In this document: piece after piece, positions 10,057-21,600 of the stretch
Numbering within the stretch: position 1 is the first letter of the stretch
Layout of the letters: each line of letters begins with the position of its first letter
Assembly: GCA_950097015.1 (NCBI GenBank)
Contig: CATNEN010000025.1
Coordinates: 3,945,001-4,009,000 of the forward strand
DNA length: 64,000 nt
Direction of reading: 5' to 3'
From: Macrostomum hystrix
Lineage: Eukaryota; Platyhelminthes; Macrostomidae
Program-made: the position numbers and the translations under genes
Notes under the pieces: model-generated
Told to the model about the DNA's origin: nothing
Seen by the model: only the letters and a program-made list of their open reading frames with translations
Databases searched by the model: none

Positions 10057-11298
10057 CACTCAGCAACATTTAAAACGCAACACTCTAACTAGAAGAAAAA
10101 TCAACTCACTCAGAAGAGTCAAAGTGCATAGTCTATGGTTCAAATCGAGCTTCAGAAACGCGTGTAGCCTCCTCTCGCAAGTAACAGGGCGTTGACTCGA
10201 CGTGGCATTCCCAGAACAAGGCGTCGAAAAAAGTCCTGGGGAATTTCCTGCCACGCGTTAGCAACAGCGTTTCGCAGTTCAGCGACTGTCTGCGGCGGAT
10301 TCTGCCGTTGAACACTCCGCTTGATAAAGGCCCAGACATGTTCAATTGGGTTCATATCAGGGGATCTCTAAGGCCACCGAAGATGTAGTTTGCAGTTTGC
10401 GACGCCACCAAAGTGGTTGTTAACAAAAGGGAGCAGATGCGTCTGCAGCAAACGAGCGTACTCATCGCCGTTCACGTTTGCGTCTAAGAAAACCAGCTGG
10501 GTCCTGCCTCGCATTGAAATCCCTGCCCACACGTGTACGGAGGGTCCCTGCCCATCGCAGCTTTGCACGTGCTGCTGCAGAAGCTCTTGCCGTGGCTCAC
10601 GCCAGACGCGAATTCGACCATCACTGCGAAAAAGACGAAACCGACTCTCGTCTGTAAAGATAACGCGCTGCCACTGTCCTTGCCGCCAGTGCGCCCGCTG
10701 CATGGCCCACAGTTCCCTGTTAGCGACATGTGCAGGACTCAGGCGCGGCCTCCTCCGCATTTTTCTTGACCGCAATCCTGCAGCGTGAATCCTGCGGCGA
10801 ATCGTCTGCGCGCTGAGAACGTTGCCTCTGCGGCTTCTCTCTGCCCACATCAATCGCAGGAGTGTGGCAGGCAGTGTGGGGTTTCCACGCACTATTCTCA
10901 GCAGGCGTCGATCTGCCCTCGCTGTTGTACTGCGAAGTTGGTGAAGCACCGTACCTTTTCTCGCGTGAGCCACGCTTCCAGTGGCTCTGCTCTTCTGTAG
11001 CAGACGTAAAACTGTTGAAGGCGACCTCCCGAAGTGGTTCGCAACTGTTCGAAGAGTACAACCTGCTTCCAACATTCCGACTGCTCGCCATCTTTCCGCG
11101 TCTGTCATCTGTTGAACCATTCTCTCAGCTGGATCACTCTGTCTGAAAACAAACCATAGTCATCGCCCTGTTACTTGCGAGAGGAGGCTACACGCGTTTC
11201 TGAAGCTCGATTTGAACCATAGACTATGCGCTTTGACTCTTCTGGGTGAGTTGATTTTTCTTCTAGTTAGAGTGTTGCGTTTTAAATGTTGCTGAGTG
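10057..11298 (-). mobile_element. Tc1-like transposon copy with ~140-bp terminal inverted repeats
   Basis: The ends begin CACTCAGCAACATTTAAAAC and its complement, flanked by TA on both sides (10055-10056 and 11299-11300), the duplication made by Tc1/mariner elements. The inverted repeats extend about 140 bp inward (to about 10195 and from about 11160) with few differences. Both repeats contain the octamer GTCTATGG/CCATAGAC. The copy is 1242 bp and encodes a broken transposase on the minus strand. Confidence 0.9.
10152..11120 (-). pseudogene. broken Tc1-like transposase
   Basis: From ATG at 11118-11120 the frame shows a helix-turn-helix start (MLEAGCTLRTVANHFGRSPS), a second helix-turn-helix region with basic residues, and the catalytic core beginning with FTDESRF, where the first catalytic Asp sits. 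It continues through VHVWAGISMRG and LLPFVNNHFGG. The segment that normally carries the second catalytic Asp is missing: the frame passes directly to LRWP, then an in-frame TAG at about 10368. The same frame then resumes with RSPDMNPIEHVW (third catalytic residue Glu) and runs to 10152. With an internal deletion of the second Asp and a stop codon, this copy cannot make an active enzyme. The inverted repeats are intact, so it could only be moved in trans. Confidence 0.85.
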
Positions 11299-11391
11299 TA
11301 TACCGATTTTTTTCGGCAGCAATTGCGTAAGCTGAAGCCGCGTAGCGGCTGAAGCTTAGTAGAGCAATTGCTGCCGAAAAAAATCGGTATA
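11299..11391. repeat. 93-nt near-perfect hairpin (27-bp arms)
   Basis: Bases 11299-11325 are an exact inverse of 11365-11391, and both arms contain CAATTG and a run of seven A or T. The loop contains a second hairpin: AAGCT/AGCTT and AGCCGC/GCGGCT stems separated by a tandem GA/GA mismatch, with a GTA loop. It abuts the right end of the Tc1-like element, whose TA duplication forms the first base pairs of the arm. It could form a cruciform in DNA or a stable stem-loop RNA. Confidence 0.85.
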
Positions 11392-11398
11392 TGTCATT

Positions 11399-13255
11399 AT
11401 TGTACCCTTTTGACTTCCCTTGTCTATGGCCCAGACATAGTGCGGATGCTGAGTATGAAATGCGATTGTTGCCGGAATGTTGCCGGAGAGCAAATTTAGT
11501 CGCTCTCTAAATGAAAGGGTTGTAGAGATAATTAATCGTTTATGGCAAATTTAAAGGACAGTGAAGACAGCTAGCCTGGCTGCCATGAGTTAATTCTCAA
11601 GTTGATTTTGAGCTTGAATTAATTCTCCTATTCGGAGTGCAAATAGGAAAAGTAGCTATGATTCACTACGCAAACATTCCTGGCGGAGAAATATGTGGAC
11701 TCTCCACGGACGAGTTGGCTTTTGTCACCCGAGAGTCGAGCACGCGCTACGTTCTGGAGATGGACAACCTGGATGCGTCGTCCAGTTCCAACGGGCTGCC
11801 TGAGCTACGTAGCGAAGATCTGGAAATGTTGGACCGACTTGAGAGTGACTCAGTGCCGAAATCGACCGAGACGCAACGGAAGCTTCACGTGGCAAGGTTC
11901 CGACAGTTCCTCAACGAGAAGGGGCTCTGCCAGGAGTTTGAGCGTGTTCCGGATCGATTTTTGAACGATTATCTGAGGCTTTTCTATTCATCTCTTCGAA
12001 AGCAGGATGGAACTTACTATGCGCCAAAGTCTCTCATCTGTTTTCGTGCGGCTATTCAACGCCACCTGCAATCCCCGTCCGTTAATCGCCAGGTGAAGCC
12101 TTCAAGCGTTGCAATGGCGTTCTTGTCGCCATGGTGAAAATGTACATGGAAGGACACGTCGAGAAGGTAGACAAATACGAAGCTATTTCCGAGGACGACA
12201 TGCAAACAATTCGCGCATACTTTGACCGAACGTCCCTTCGTAAACTGCAGGACGAAAACATTTTCAACGTTCTGCTCCATTTCGCACTGCGAGGCCGAGA
12301 AAATCTGAGAGAGTTGACACCTGGATGTTTTGAGATAGTGTCAGAAGGAGGTACGGAGTTTGTACGCGTCGCTGTCGCCATGCTGTCGAAAAATGTTAAA
12401 GCGTCGTTGAACGAGAAGGCATTCAAGGATCTCAAGTTAGCTCGGATGTACAGCGTGCAAGACAAAACTGTTTGTCCCGTCGAAGCCTTTAAAATGTACG
12501 TCTCTCAACTACCGAATGGATGTGAGGTGTTGTTCCCAAGGCTCAATAAGTCTGGCTTCTCAGCCTGCCAACGACTCGGCAAAGATTCACTTGGAGACTT
12601 CATGAAGAATCTGAGTGCGTGTCTGGCTCTGCAGCGGAAGTACACCAACCATTGTGTGCGAGTAACCACGGTGAGTAAAGATCGCATGGCCTACTCACTT
12701 CAGTAAAACTGTAAGAATACTGTCTTACCCAACTGCTGAAACTTAGGTGAACTGTTTGGCCAAGGCCGGTTTCGATAATCAAGCGATTACACTAATGACG
12801 GGACACAAGAATTCGAGCTCAGTGGATGTATACAAGCGGCGAGACATGGACTGTGTGGCCCGAATGAGCGCTTGTCTGGCTGCCTATGGGTCCAAAGTCA
12901 CCAAGATTGACGACGATGCGGAATCCACCATCGAAAGTGTGACAACTGGGTCTGATAGAGGCGAGCTGATGAAAGCACCCGAGGGCGGCCAAGACCTGCC
13001 GAGAAGCCTCTGTGGTGGTCAGTTCCACAACTGCACATTCAACTTTTACGGAAAGTAAAACAATTGATTCGATCGGTTTGTTCTTAAGAACTTTTTGTGA
13101 CTATGAAACACTTTCGCCGTGTTGCTATTGTTGTTCCTTGTTTTGATAGCCAAATACATTCGTCTGAAATCCGGCAACAATCGAAAAAAGCCGACAAACA
13201 ATTAAATTGTTACCGCAAGTATGGATGCTGGAAACCATAGACAAAAGGGTACAAT
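11399..13255 (+). mobile_element. Crypton-like element with 14-bp inverted ends
   Basis: ATTGTACCCTTTTG at 11399-11412 is matched exactly in inverse at 13242-13255. Close inside both ends lies the octamer GTCTATGG/CCATAGAC (11422 and 13235), and a GGATGCTG word occurs near both ends (about 11441 and 13223) in the same orientation. Between them is one tyrosine-recombinase gene. The ends are inferred from the repeats; Cryptons are usually described without terminal inverted repeats, so the boundaries are tentative. Confidence 0.55.
11658..13058 (+). pseudogene. Crypton-like tyrosine recombinase, nearly complete
   Basis: An N-terminal SAM-like region (RFRQFLNEKGL, then LNDYLRLFYSSLRKQDG and FRAAIQRHL) is followed by the catalytic domain. 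Its first catalytic Arg is in ALRGRENLREL, the H-x-x-R box is HCVR, the TGHK motif follows, and the nucleophile Tyr is in VDVYKRR. A small intron (12671-12746, GTGAGT..TTAG) lies directly after the H-x-x-R box and must be removed to join HCVRVTT to VNCLAKAG. Around 12098-12101 the coding signal changes frame, from one ending NRQVK to one reading FKRCNGVLVAMVKMY. A one-base loss there would explain this, so the copy is probably inactive. DUF3504-type proteins domesticated from Cryptons share this architecture. The ATG at 11658 is the first in frame; the last residues (about 60) are acidic then neutral. Confidence 0.75.
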
Positions 13256-14555
13256 ACTCTTTGTTGTATGCGCTCACTCAAGCAAGACATGCATCCACCC
13301 CAATTTCGGAGGAAATTCCTTCCCCATAGAGGAAAGAAAATGAGATTGCGAAGGACTTTCACCAGACAACTTTGATCCATCCTGATACGCCCCACGAACT
13401 GTGTGCCACAGATCAGTGACCTTAGCCCTTGTGCCAGCAGCAGTAAATTCCTCTCTCATTATTAGTAGCTAGTGTCTTGCTGCTCAGGCATTAGCGCTAC
13501 CTTAGGTATAACCCAAACTGCGTGGAAAATAACTATCCCCACCCTCATAACTTGTTACCACCCCCCAACTCAGCTCACCAACCCTAAATCCAACAAATAG
13601 AGAGAGAGCTGAGAGGTCTGCTACATTTAGTTCCCATTTTTGGCACTACTTTTACAGTAATATTGGCACTAGTGGGCACAAAACTTTGGCACTATATGGC
13701 ATCTAAGCAGTGCCAGATTTTGGCGCATAGTGCCAGGCTAGTGCCTTACATTTTTGGCAATATGGCAAACCAAATTTTGGCACTATTGAACCCCCAAATA
13801 AGGCACTATTTGGGGGCTAAAAGTTTTCTGTTTCGGCTTAGAGATCCTTAATATCACAATCAAATGCAGTGAGATATGTCGAGACCATCTCAGTATACCA
13901 AGAGTTTGGCAAAGGAGAATAGTGGGGTGCGCAATTAGATGTCTAAAATATGCCCTCGCACTGCCGCAGTCTGCACTCTTCTAACAGCCTTTACTAAATC
14001 ATACATAGATAATTTTTTTACTTCTTCCACCAGCTTAGTTTTTTTAATCCCACTATATGTAGCATTTTGAAAAGCAACAAAATATATCAACCTTCTTTTG
14101 AAACAACTAAAGTTAAATGTGACTTTATGTTTTCATATATAACATAATTGTGCTCTACCGTGAAATTTTGTCTACTGGAGGGAAAAGATTATAACACAGG
14201 ATTATATATAAATGTGTAGCCTTTGTAGTGTAACATAAAAAAGGAAGAATGGGTCAGATTAGTAACTAGACATTTTATTGCTTAGTTAAATGCCTTTAAT
14301 TAAAAGAACAACAACATTGTTTATATTGTGAACTCTAAAAAGCTAATCTTAAAAATTAACAAATCCCAAATCTAAAGGGATTATCAAAACTATAATCATG
14401 TGAATTAATAAAGCCTGAATCTTAGGTATTGAAAATTATTTAGCCCTAGAGACAAAAACAACCTATAGAATCTGTTATCCTAATAACTTTTAGATAATAT
14501 AAATAATATACAAGTGAATACATATAGCTACTTAGGATAAACATAGGAAAAAATT
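13256..14555. other. intergenic, AT-rich, with a TGGCAC-word cluster
   Basis: No gene seen. The only structured part is the word cluster at 13640-13820, listed separately. From 14000 on it is AT-rich and probably includes the 3' end of the zinc-finger gene on minus: an AATAAA on the minus strand lies near 14275. Confidence 0.35.
13640..13820. repeat. cluster of TTTGGCACTA-type words with a terminal palindrome
   Basis: The word TGGCACTA or its complement recurs about eight times in both orientations within 180 bp (for example TTTGGCACTATATGGCA and ATAGTGCCAGGCTAGTGCC). At the end CCCCCAAATA (13791-13800) and TATTTGGGGG (13807-13816) form a perfect 10-bp palindrome. It could be a decayed foldback element. 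Confidence 0.5.
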
Positions 14556-14873
14556 TCATCCTTTCTCACCATTGTGCAGTAACATATGCTTGGCCAGAGC
14601 TGATGCTGAAGACAGTGTTTGGGCACATACTCCACAGCTAGTGCGCTCATTGCCCAGATGAGTCCGACTCATATGCTTGCTTAAGCCAGCCTGATTAGCA
14701 AACTTAGAGCCACACAGAGCACAGTTAACTGGCTTGTAAATTGTACCATGGATTTTTGAAGATCCGACAGTGGGAAAACTTTGATATTGAAATGTAGCCA
14801 GTTGAACACTAGTATGTATGATCTGAACAGGCATTAGAGGTGGCTCATCATCTTCTTCAAACATTGCTTTTTG
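14556..14873 (-). CDS. last exon of a C2H2 zinc-finger protein
   Basis: The exon follows a good acceptor (TTTTTCAG before 14873) and is open for 105 codons to TGA at 14556. The first third is acidic. It holds two C2H2 fingers: CALC, twelve residues, then H-x4-H, followed by CGVC, twelve residues, then H-x3-H. There are only six residues after the last His, so this is the C-terminus. Zinc-finger pairs of this kind bind DNA, which suggests a nuclear transcription factor. Earlier exons should lie at higher coordinates on minus, but I found none between 14.9 and 18.6 kb that I could support, so the gene is partial here. A polyadenylation signal on minus near 14275 fits the end. Confidence 0.65.
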   Translation of the reverse strand, partial: QKAMFEEDDEPPLMPVQIIHTSVQLATFQYQSFPTVGSSKIHGTIYKPVNCALCGSKFANQAGLSKHMSRTHLGNERTSCGVCAQTLSSASALAKHMLLHNGEKG

Positions 14874-15876
14874 CTGAAAAATAAGTTTTAAAGTAGCTAG
14901 AATGATATAGCATTACTAAGAACAATATGCTTAGATAGTATGTTGCATTATTGAAAAAATGGCCAGAAATAATTGTGTGCAACACACACTCTTGTTTTGG
15001 CTATTATTGAACTCTGCAACATACTATGCAATATACAATTGTACAATGAAAAGCAATTATATCCCCCTACATTTTATTAGGCCCCTATTGTTGTCTTTAT
15101 TGTCTTTAAGCAGTTTGTTCCACTGATTTCAGTGCAAGCTATATTAGAGAACTCAAGATATGGAGACTAGATATAGTAAACATAAGTTCCCATAACCATA
15201 TCCATGGTTATATTGGTTATCTGTCACTTCCTATAGCCCTATCCTTAGAAATAACAAAACTCTATCCAAAACCAATGCCCCAAAATAAAAATCCTAAGCC
15301 AATCTATTTAAAAATGGGGTAGCAAAGCAGTCAATTGTACAGATAAAAATGTATGCTTCAGCTTGGCCAGAAAGGCACAGTTTGATATATAAACTCATTT
15401 AAGTTTATCTGGCAATAACTGTAGTTTGTCTAAAATATTAGTTTCTACCATTGAAAATGAAAGAGCATCAAATATACACAAACAAAACACTAATAGCAAG
15501 CATTCTAGGTAGTTATTAACTTAGTTACAATATTAAACTAATTCACAGCAGATAATAATAATAATCAGTAATGATAACACCACAAGTAAACAAAACTAAA
15601 TAGTATTGAATGGAAATGGACAAAATTTGGTCTACATCTGCATGTCAATGTTCTTTGGATTAATATGACATTAAATTAGTAATCAACTTTGGCATTGTTA
15701 TCAACTGATTGTGTTGTGCTGCTTGCTTTCAAGTTACACTTAAAACTGATTGTATAATAGCTATTGTTTCACGTTGGATCGCTTTACTTGTGCTAGCTAT
15801 TAAGGGTGGCTTTTAGTAGGTGGGAACAGGAATAATGCAGAAAACAATTCTGGACAAGTCTAGCTATGTGGAATGG
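14874..15876. other. AT-rich, likely intron of the zinc-finger gene
   Basis: No coding signal on either strand. As the upstream side of a last exon it is probably intron on the minus strand. Confidence 0.3.
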
Positions 15877-16321
15877 GGTACCTGGACACTTTGTCATCTT
15901 ACAACTTTGTCATCCAGATGACCATCTGTCCAATATCTCAGAGGGTAGATGACGAAAAGACTTAGACTTGTGGACACTTTGTCATCTATAAAACAAAATT
16001 TTTTAAAGTTAGAACAGAACCACCCCTCCCCACCCCTCCTCACATCGTGTAGGCACCTATCTTTCAACTCTTATATTGTAATCAGTTTTGACACCTCTTT
16101 TTGACAAATAGAGTGTGAAGTGTGTTCACACCTCTGCCCCACCACCCCACCCTCACTTTATTGATGACAAACTTGATTGCTTGTTATTAGTAGATGACGA
16201 ACTGACCAAACTTTAAAGCATGCCAATTGGCTGGATAACGAAGTGTCCTACCATCCAAGTGGATGACAAAGTTGTAAGATGACGAAGTTGTAGGCCTAAG
16301 ATGACAAAGTGTCTAGGATCC
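15877..16321. mobile_element. 445-bp MITE with 9-bp target-site duplication
   Basis: GTGGAATGG flanks the element directly on both sides (15868-15876 and 16322-16330). The ends are 25-bp imperfect inverted repeats: GG, two variable bases, CCT, one variable base, then GACACTTTGTCATCTTA, identical in both arms. The word TTTGTCATC or GATGACAAA recurs through the interior (for example near 15905, 15974 and 16262). No protein is encoded. A 9-bp duplication points to the Mutator-like superfamily. Confidence 0.75.
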
Positions 16322-16330
16322 GTGGAATGG

Positions 16331-18440
16331 AAACACACATGGATTTAAGTTAAATAACATGAATTAATGGCCTTAGCTGATCATTAGCAAATGCAAACAA
16401 TAAATCAGAGGTATAATTTTAGCCTGCATTGGTTTTACAAGTATAGGTAATTGGGCCCAGACAGGCGACAGTTGGGCCTGATATTATTTGATAAGTACGT
16501 TGCTCGCGAGTATAGAACACCATAGTAAAAATAAATTGAAAAAACAATGGGATTTTTAAGTGGTGTGAAAAATCTTTGCCAATCGGAGTCTATGGATTTC
16601 TTAATGATAATTAGCAATAGAGTAAATTATTCAATTATTACTAGGCCCTATGATAATTGGTTACCTAGTTTGTTTAGAAAAAATATTACTGAGCTAGGTA
16701 AAGACAGCATGACAGAACCATAATCAAGTAGTAACATTGATATCGGAGCAATGAGTTGTGGATTTAAGTGGTTGCATTCTAAATGCATGATAATACATTC
16801 TCAATGCGTGAAAATAAATTTCATTGATACGATTCAAGCATGATACTAGATTTTCGAGGACACAAACACATTTTGATTAAATTAAATAATGAAGCAAAAG
16901 AAAACTTGAATGCATCGCGCCATTTTTTCGTTTTTCGTTTTCATACTAAAATAGTCTCCTACTTCGACTTTCACACAGATTGATCACGGTATGACGAAGA
17001 CAAGACGAGTTCGAGTGCAGACAAGTTCATTCGGTTGAGGCTGTTAATATTGTTTATTTGACGATAGAGACCAATATAGCGAATGAGTGTAGCGGCAAGG
17101 GGGACAAGCAATTATTATACGTCATCCTGGCGGTAGGCTGTTGGCGGCAATGGCTAGAGCAACACATATTCAGACGAACGACTGAGGTAGAAAATAAACC
17201 TTAACGACTTCTTGTGGGTCTACAGGCTAAGCTAATTCTGGATTCAAGTATGACTGCTGACTGCTCGCCAATGCCAATGCCAATGCCAAATAGCCGCCAA
17301 GCTATTTACGCGTGACGCAGGGGCGGAAAAAACAGCAATTTGAACTTATTTAAATATGAATAATTTCTCGGAAAATACGTATATGCTAAATTTAACAAAA
17401 GACGATTAATACATACGGATTGAATGCATACACTATCAGTAATTCTTAAATGCCATTCAAAATAAATAAATACATACTAAGATGATTCAGAAATACACTG
17501 ATATAATATAAATATTTCACTAAACCTAATCCGTCACAACGGGAAGGTTATAGTTCATGCAACTCACACCTCATAATCATATGTCATGGGCATCAATATG
17601 TAAAAATATTTGCAAAAGTAATTAATAATTAGATTAGCCTTCTTAAGTTTATCACACAACGCACTGGGAAAAAATTCTACCAATCATTTAATTGTCAGAC
17701 TCCATCTCATCATCTCAGTGTCTTTAGCAGCAAGAGACAAATGAATGATATTAATTCAATGACTAAAAGGTAAGTTTATTATGAATCTGCATAATTGTGT
17801 GCTGGAAAAAATTGACACAAAAGACATGCTTAGAGATGATATGAATAAAGATTGAGGAAGCCCGGGTGTCGTGACCGCGCATTAATCTCTTATTTTTTCA
17901 TGCAACCTAGATGGCAAGAGCTGGTCCATCTCTCACTCAGATCTCAAACCACTGGGGCAAACGCACTGCAAGCAAGTCCAAAAAGGGGACCGCGGGTGGC
18001 TTTGAAGCTTTGCACAGCACGCAATGCACCATGGCATGCTGAGGGGGCTTAAAACGCTGACGACTTATCAAGTGGAGGCATGGGCCAATCTAAGCTGTGT
18101 TCATGGCATCGGCAGCCCTGTTTCATGCGGTCTTTCAGAAAATCTTCATTCTGAAACAGACAAGCTGCTGACTTGATGCAATGGGAAAAGAAATCTTGAT
18201 ATTTACGCACGCGGGGCCTAAGGGAGAGAGACAGCTGGCGGATATTTTCTGTCTCACCCACACCTTGGTCCCTTAGTCCTACTTTCTTCCCCCCCTCCGC
18301 CCACACAAGGTATGAATGTGAGCAGATACCTCAGCAGAGATCTTCATCAGCATGGCTCTCCAACACTGGGTGGTGCGGGGTGGCCGCTGCAGAGATCCCA
18401 ATTAACTGCATGGCTATTTCACGGGTTCGCCAAAAAGCTA
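16331..18440. other. AT-rich intergenic or intronic stretch, no gene supported
   Basis: No exon or RNA gene that I can support. A short CCAATG tandem lies near 17264-17290. The minus frame 18049-18306 looks somewhat protein-like (SLRPRVRKYQDFFSHCIK) but has no splice site in the needed phase, so I do not call it. The stretch may be 5' intron of the zinc-finger gene and upstream region of the TENT5 gene. Confidence 0.3.
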
Positions 18441-18450
18441 GGAGAGCTGT

Positions 18451-18480
18451 GATTGGTCAGCGAGTCTACTAGAATAAAAA
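18451..18480 (+). promoter_or_regulatory. candidate TENT5 promoter elements
   Basis: An inverted CCAAT box (GATTGGTCAG at 18451-18460) is followed 20 bp on by an A-rich TATA-like AGAATAAAAAAAG. The start codon of the TENT5 gene is about 180 bp downstream. Position and order fit a core promoter, but there is no direct evidence of transcription start. Confidence 0.3.
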
Positions 18481-18654
18481 AAGTCCCCCGTGGAGGTACG
18501 CATAAGACAAGAGGGCAATAAAGGTACTATTTAGAAATATTGAGGCCGATGCAGACAAGACAGACGGAGAAGGACAAGTGTAGTAAGGACATTCGCAGAC
18601 AGACAGGAGTGACAAGCTGAGAACGGGAGAGATTGAAACCTCACCATCCAGACA

Positions 18655-21600
18655 ATGAGCGACAGTGGTGTTGATACTAGCGGTCGGATCAATGATCAGG
18701 ACGATGTGGAAGTTGACGCTGAAGACGACAGCGGCCTCGACAAACTTGACGCTAGTCTTGACAGACGGCGATACAGCATACTGCGTCGAGACCAGCTTCG
18801 AAGGCTACACGAGCTGCTCCGGCGACAAGTAACGCTTCGCGGCCGTCCGCAGCCGTCTGGCTTGGGCTCCAGGAGCCCTGTGCTGCGACTACAGCTCAGC
18901 GACCTGCTGCGACGGCTGCGCGCTCGTCTGTCGAGTGCCGGCGTGCCTGTGCGAGATGTACGCCTCAATGGAAGCAGCGCCAGCTTCGTCATTGGTGAGT
19001 GCAGAGCTTGCAAGCTTGTAGCCAAGTGCTTAGAGCCTGAGACTTCTCACCGAAAGCTCCGGAGTTTGAATCTTTTAGCCCGACCGGGAAGCTATTTGTG
19101 TCCCTAATTCAGTCCACAGACTGAACAGCTGTACGCAGCCTTTGGAACTTATCTCATGTTCGTCGCCAAATCCTTCGTCGATTAAAAAACTTTCTCATGA
19201 TGCATTTGATTACTATCCCTGTTCTTCTTAAAGCTCTTTTTGTAATCGTAACGAGTAAATTCTCGCTTACAGCTATATAAAAGGTTGAAAATTGAATTAT
19301 TCCTCACCTCGATTGGTTATTATTCTGCACGTGATGTCTGCATCCACAACAAAACTGTAGAAGTATGCAATTCAAATATTCGTATTTATAATACAGACAA
19401 TCACTGAGTTGAATAATCATAATAGAACTGGGGGTATTATCATGGGATTGATGAAATCTGAAATTGATATCAAAGCTTAGCTTCACTGCTGGTATACTAA
19501 AATGTACGCTCGGATTTACCATCGTACTATGTATTGTCATTCCCAGTTGATTGACTCTATAGAACTGCTCATTTTCGCAGCACGCAATCATGAGCATGCA
19601 AAGCACCTCCACAATGGGAATGAACTTATTGAAAACCAGCATTCACAAGCAACTATCGGTAGCACTATAAACTATAAACTATATACTATCGGTGGCAGTA
19701 AAATTAGCAGCAGCATTAGCTAGTTTGTGGGTGTATAGTGACCACAGCCCAGTCCATGGACTGAACAGCAAAACTACAGGATGTGCGGCGTATTAGCTGC
19801 GAATGTGAAAGATCATCGTCATTAACATTAGGTAATAGTTTCATGGGTTAATCATAAATTTCATCACTGATTCGATGCTTAAAAACCCTGTAAAAGGCGT
19901 CATTTGCTAAAGTTACGTGAATTTTGTTTCTTTGTATGCTCTTCAACAAGCTTCTTACTCGACTCTGCAAAGAACCGTGAGGTTGCTTTTGCCACAGAGT
20001 CTAAGCAGTTTTCCTTGCTATTTTCCTCGACATTTTTAGATTTGCGCACCGCCACAAAAACTGTTACCGCAGCCGCACGCTGTGAGAAACTCAGTCGGGA
20101 CTCTGAGCTCCGCAATCGATCGAAATTGTTCGCGCAAAATAGACTCAATATATAGCTACATTCCCCCCTGCGCGAACTCAAGAACACCTGGTGCCACTAG
20201 GTGGAATTTGCCGCGACGCTGGGATGGGTTTCAAGTTAATTGTCTTCTTCAGTTTAGCCGATGACTCGCCTGTCCCTCGACGTCTCCATGCTCAGTGGGT
20301 TTTTACTCGCAGGCGGGTCATTGTGTGAGGACTGCACTGCTATTACATTTTTGAGCGTTTATTTTTAGATGCTGATTAATGGTGGTCGCTTTCTTACGTG
20401 CACATTTTCTGAAAACGAAAGATTGCTGGTTGCTTTGGACTGACTGATCCGCTGAGTCCAGGAATCGGGTAAAGAACTTTGTCATTCACGGTAGTGGGTA
20501 AAAAACTCACGGCCTGATTCCCATAACAGGAGTTCCCAAAATCTGACAGCTGCAGACAGATCCTGTTTGATTAGTACTTCTGAGGAGGAATTTTCTGCAT
20601 CTTTTCTTGCCACTGTTTCTATCCGACATGTGTTCTCTCACTGACCAATAACTCTGGGGAATTCTCTTAGAAGGTAAGCAGTGGTCGGCAGGATCCGGCT
20701 CACGGATCAGATACGGCTCATGAATCTCCCGTCCCATCTCTAACCTGTTTCATCTCTCCCATGTCTCATCTCTCCCGTTTCTCATCTCTCCCGTGTCTAA
20801 TCTCTCCCGTGTCCCATCTCTCCCGTGTCTCATCTCTCCCGTTTCTCATCTCTCCCGTGTCCCATCTCTCCCGTGTCCCATCTCTCCCGTGTCTCATCTC
20901 TCCGGTGTCTCATCTCTCCCGTGTCCCATCTCTCCCGTGTCCCATCTCTCCCGTGTCCCATCTCTCCCGTGTCTCATCTCTCCCGTGTCCCATCTCTCCC
21001 GTGTCCCATCTCTCCCGTGTCCCATCTCTCCCGTGTCTCATCTCTCCGGTGTCTCATCTCTCCCGTGTCCCATCTCTCCCGTGTCTCATCTCTCCCGTGT
21101 CTCATCTCTCCCGTATCTCATCTCTCCCGTTTCTCATCTCTCCCGTGTCCCATCTCTCCCGTGTCCCATCTCTCCCGTGTCTAATCTCTCCCGTGTCCCA
21201 TCTCTCCCGTGTCCCATCTCTCCCGTGTCTCATCTCTCCCGTGTCCCATCTCTCCCGTGTCCCATCTCTCTCGTGTCTCATCTCTCCCGTGTCTAATCTC
21301 TCTCGTGTCTCATCTCTCCCGTGTCTTATCTCTCCCGTATCTCATCTCTCCTGTGTCTCATCTCTCCTGTGTCTTATTTCTCCCGTATCTCATCTCTCCA
21401 GTGTCTTATCTCTCCCGTATCTCATCTCTCCTGTGTCTTATCTCTCCCGTGTCCCATCTCTCCCGTGTCCCATCTCTCCCGTGTCTCATCTCTCCCGTGT
21501 CCCATCTCTCCCGTGTCCCATCTCTCTCGTGTCTCATCTCTCCCGTGTCTAATCTCTCTCGTATCTCATCTCTCGCGTGTCTTATCTCTCCCGTGTACCA

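Noticed and set aside
18049-18306. Minus frame as a further exon of the zinc-finger gene
   Set aside because: No splice donor in the phase required by the confirmed exon and no zinc-finger residues.
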